A stretch of DNA of 64,000 nucleotides from Caloramator sp. mosi_1. GTDB lineage: Bacteria > Bacillota > Clostridia > Clostridiales > Caloramatoraceae. The DNA lies in assembly GCF_028622835.1 (NCBI RefSeq), contig NZ_CP117677.1, positions 2,094,820 through 2,158,819 on the forward strand, read 5' to 3'. The position numbers and the translations under genes were made by a program. Shown piece by piece: positions 60,768 to 64,000 of this stretch. The notes under the pieces are model-generated. The model had not been told where the DNA came from and made no database searches. It saw only the letters and a list, made by a program, of their open reading frames with translations. Position 1 is the first letter of the stretch. Each line of letters starts with the position of its first letter.

Positions 60768-63378
60768 TTGCAACTTGAATTTGAAAATGTAAATAAAAAA
60801 GGTTTAACTAATCAAGAGGCTAAAAAGAGGCTACAGAGGTTTGGTTATAATGAAATTGTATTGAGTAAAAAGACTTCAAAACTTAAGATATTTTTATCTC
60901 AATTTAATGATTTTATAGTATGGGTATTAATAGCAGCAACAGTTATTTCAGGATTAATGGGTGAAAAGGCTGATGCAATAACAATTATTGCAATTATATT
61001 ATTAGATGCAGTATTGGGTTTTATTCAGGAATATAGAACAGAAAAATCATTAGAGGCGTTAAAAAAATTATCTGCACCTACTGCCAAGGTTATAAGAGAT
61101 GATAAAGTGATTGTTATAAATGCGAATGAAGTAGTAATTGGAGATATAATAATAGTTGAATCGGGGGATAGAATACCTGCAGATTCATTAATATTAGAAA
61201 GTGAGTCTTTAAAAAGTGATGAAGCAATTTTAACTGGTGAATCTATATCTGTTGAAAAGAAGAGTTATAATAATAAAACTGCTACAAGGGATAACTATCT
61301 ATATATGGGGTGTACAGTAACTAATGGAAAGGCCGTAGCTAAGGTTGTTGCAACAGGTATGAACACTGAAATGGGGAAAATTGCAAATATGCTCCAGAGC
61401 ATTGAAGATGTACGTACTCCACTGCAGGAAAGGTTAGATAAATTAGGTCAATATTTAGTATATGCTTGCTTAATTGTATGCGGTGTTGTAACAGTTGCGG
61501 GTGTTTTACGTGGGGAAAACATTTATGATATGTTTTTAATTGGAGTAAGTTTAGCAGTTGCAGCAATACCAGAGGGATTGCCTGCAATAGTTACAGTATC
61601 ATTAGCACTTGGTGTTCAAAGAATGGTTAGAAAAAATGCATTAGTAAAAAGATTACCTGCTGTTGAGACGCTTGGTTGCACTAATGTTATTTGCTCAGAT
61701 AAAACGGGAACACTAACTCAAAACAAGATGACAGTAAAAAGATTGTTTTGCTTAACAAAGAAATTGATATAACAGGGGATGGGTATGATTTTAAGGGAGA
61801 ATTTATAATAAATGGTAGCAAAAAGAATGTAGATTCTATAATGGATAACAGCCTACATAAACTATTAGATGCTTGTGTATTATGTAATAACTCTGATTAT
61901 AATATTGACAGGAAAAGAATACATTTCTTTGGAGATCCGACAGAAATTGCATTATTGGTTTTAGCAGAAAAGGCAAATAGAAGTAAAGATAAACTGAATA
62001 AAAATTTTAAGAGAATAAAGGAAATACCGTTTGATTCTGATAGAAAGATGATGTCTGTAGTTGTTTCAGATGGAAAAAACAAAATTATGTATACTAAAGG
62101 AGCAGTTGAAAGTGTAATTAACTCTTGTAGGTTTATCGAAATAGACAACAAAATTATTCCTTTGGATGTTAATTTCAAAAGAAAAATAGTTGAATTAAAT
62201 GAAAATATGGCTAAAAATGCATTAAGAGTTATAGCCTTTGCATATAAAAAGGAGGATATAAATTATCAAGAAAATAATTTAATCTTTATAGGACTTGTGG
62301 GGATGATTGATCCTCCACGAAGAGAAGTTATATATTCTGTTCAAGAGTGTAGGGCGGCAGGAATAAAACCAGTTATGATAACTGGAGATCATAAATTGAC
62401 AGCTCAGGCAATTGCTAAGGAGATAAAAATTATAAACTCAAACGAATTAGTTATAACAGGAGAGGAATTAGATAAATTAACCGATGAGAAGCTTGTACAA
62501 AATATTGATAAAATAGCTGTATTTGCAAGGGTAAGACCAGAACACAAGTACAGGATAGTCAAGGCCTATAAAAGCAAGGGATACATTGTTGCTATGACTG
62601 GTGATGGTGTTAATGATGCACCAGCTATAAAAGAAGCAGATATAGGTATAGCAATGGGAATACAAGGAACTGATGTAACAAAGGAAGCAGCTGCAATGAT
62701 TTTAATGGACGATAACTTTTCAACTATTGTTGAAGCAGTAAGAGAAGGAAGAGTAATTTATGATAATATTAGAAAATTTATAAGATATCTTTTATCCTGC
62801 AACATAGGAGAAATATTGACTATGTTTTTAGCTACTATATTAAAATTGCCAGTACCTCTTGTACCAATTCAAATTTTGTTAGTAAATTTAGCTACTGATG
62901 GGCTTCCTGCTATGGCCCTTAGTCTTGAACAAGCAGAAAATGATGTGATGACAAGAAGACCAAGAAATAGAAAAGAGAGTATTTTTCTGATGGATTATTA
63001 TTTAAAATATTAAATAGAGGTGCTTTAATCGGCATTTGTACCATACTATCCTTTGTTTATACACTTGTTAAATATAATTCAGATTTAGTTTTAGCTCGAA
63101 CTGTTGCTTTAAGTACACTAATTATGTCCCAGCTTTTCCACGTTTTTGAGTGTAGGAGTGAAAGGCAATCTATATTTAACATAGGTATATTTACAAACAT
63201 ATATCTTGTTTGGGCAGTATTAACTTCGTTTATTATGTTGCTAATAGTAATTTATATACCTATGTTTCAAGTTATATTTAAAACTAAAGCACTTAATCTA
63301 TGGCATTGGGTTATTGTTATTATCTGTTCTGGTTTAATTTCAATAATTTCAAGTACTATAAATTATAAAAGGCGATAA
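60768..63378 (+). CDS. P-type Ca2+ ATPase (cation-transporting), two frameshifts
   Basis: About 870 residues. Cation_ATPase_N, then DEAILTGES (actuator), IPEGLPA in helix M4, [10 protein letters not shown] with the phosphorylated Asp, [14 protein letters not shown], and [18 protein letters not shown]6 NLATDGLPA supplies Asn and Asp, and M4 Glu, the set of Ca2+ ligands of SERCA/PMR1-like pumps. TTG start at 60768 after GGGGGTGG; breaks near 61744 and 62985. Divergent from ppaC. It would export Ca2+ (or Mn2+). Confidence 0.92.
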
Positions 63379-63415
63379 AATTCCGTAGGTATTTATAAGG
63401 TTGTGATAAGATTAG

Positions 63416-63466
63416 CCCCTTGAAGGATTTCTTTGCATTAGCTTATTGTTGAAATCCTTCAAGGGG
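63416..63466. repeat. 16-bp perfect hairpin related to the 40-kb palindromic element
   Basis: CCCCTTGAAGGATTTC (63416-63431) and GAAATCCTTCAAGGGG (63451-63466) are exact inverted repeats around a 19-nt loop, followed by TATTTTAAG. The sequence matches the termini of the element at 40020-40230, including the next bases (TTTG..CATT). It lies between two convergent genes and may work as a terminator. Confidence 0.75.
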
Positions 63467-63527
63467 TATTTTAAGAATATACCTTCTTTTAGTTTGTTAA
63501 TAATCTAAAGAGGGTAAAGGTTAATTT

Positions 63528-64000
63528 TTATAAGTCTAATTTGTTTATTATATCCTTCATTATATTTGCAGAGTCTTTTAACTTTATTTTTTCTTGTTCA
63601 GATAAAGGTAATTCTAAAATTTCTTCTATGCCATTTTTACCTACTATTGTTGGTACACTTAATGCCACCTCTGAAATTCCATATTTGTTTTCTAAATAAG
63701 AAGATACAGTAAGTATACTCTTTTCATCTCTTGCTATACATTCTACTATTCTTTTTACTGCTACTGCAACTGCATAGTAGGTAGCTCCTTTTTATTTATT
63801 ATAGTATAGGCAGAATTTTTAACTTCATTTAAAATATCCTCCTTAAATTGACCATTGCAGGGATGGTTGCATATACTGCAGAAATAATCAATTGGTGTAC
63901 CAGCTATATTTGTTAAGCTCCAGGCTGCTATTTCAGAATCGCCGTGTTCTCCTATTATGTAACCGTGTATGTTTCTTGGATCAATTCCGTAATGTCTACT
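63528..64000 (-). CDS. ldh: L-lactate dehydrogenase, C-terminal part (window edge; one frameshift)
   Basis: Minus-strand fragment of about 158 residues cut by the window end. IHGYIIGEHGDSEIAAWSL holds the catalytic His of the lactate/malate dehydrogenase family, followed by ILNEVKNSAYTIINKK, TYYAVAVAVKRIVE and EVALSVPTIVGKNGIEEILELPLSEQEKIKL. Family length and motifs favour LDH (pyruvate to lactate with NADH) over malate dehydrogenase. One base is missing near 63789. It converges with the Ca2+ ATPase gene. Confidence 0.9.

Noticed and set aside
1-64000. Programmed ribosomal frameshifting as the explanation for split genes
   Set aside because: The breaks are too many, occur in all functional classes and lack consistent slippery sequence plus stimulatory structures; one differs between two IS copies.
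1-64000. CRISPR arrays, tRNA, rRNA or prophage genes
   Set aside because: No regularly spaced repeats, cloverleaf-like sequences, rRNA segments or phage structural genes were noticed on reading.

Overview
The window is AT-rich (about 30% G+C by eye) chromosomal DNA of a spore-forming, anaerobic, Gram-positive clostridium. The evidence is a complete spoIIIAA-AH operon, spoIVB-spo0A, spoIIM, a GerW-type gene, a type IV pilus minor-pilin cluster, clostridial gene orders such as nusB-xseA-xseB-ispA, and an OLE RNA with its membrane partner OapA. OLE RNA is known mainly from extremophilic or anaerobic Firmicutes, so a thermophilic or otherwise extremophilic Clostridiaceae member (Caloramator-like) is a reasonable but unproven guess. 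No rRNA, tRNA or CRISPR array was seen.

Layout. 1-3.9 kb: end of a type IV pilus operon (pilC, major pilin, prepilin peptidase, minor pilins). 4-7.5 kb: aroK, AP endonuclease, aroQ, Xaa-Pro peptidase, efp. 8.1-13.1 kb: spoIIIA operon. 13.2-14.5 kb: Asp23/AmaP/DUF2273 envelope-stress module. 14.5-25 kb: nusB, Kae1-like gene, xseAB, ispA, OLE RNA, oapA, dxs, tlyA, nadK, argR, recN. 25.3-29.9 kb: spoIVB, spo0A, nudF, spoIIM, xerD. 30-33.4 kb: nucleoside salvage (deoB, punA, pdp). 33.5-40 kb: two D,D-carboxypeptidases around CCA transferase, S2P protease, scpAB, DUF2953 and ytfJ. 40-49 kb: accessory zone with a palindromic element, two near-identical ISL3-family insertion sequences in direct orientation, a flavin/[2Fe-2S] oxidoreductase pair, a 3'-5' exonuclease, a pseudouridine synthase, and a LytS/LytT two-component system whose regulator is split by the second IS. 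49.5-59 kb: cstA, mnmM, surE, RpiR regulator, flavoprotein, aroH, cmk, plsC, ispH-S1 fusion. 59-64 kb: CBS-type pyrophosphatase, P-type Ca2+ ATPase, and the 3' part of a lactate dehydrogenase.

Most genes carry one or more one-base deletions in A, T or G runs, which split them into several reading frames. The two IS copies differ by just such a base, so I read the breaks mainly as sequence errors. Coordinates given for genes span the reconstructed gene across these breaks.

The observations I rate highest are: the OLE RNA/OapA ribonucleoprotein locus inside an isoprenoid operon; near-total absence of the tetranucleotide CATG (one copy found by eye in 64 kb, inside the OLE RNA); a spoIIM leader in which readthrough RNA, but not RNA from the putative sigma-E promoter, would hide the ribosome-binding site; an IS-inactivated LytT regulator next to its apparent operator upstream of cstA; and a long palindromic element with a GC-rich structured core plus a short relative 23 kb away.
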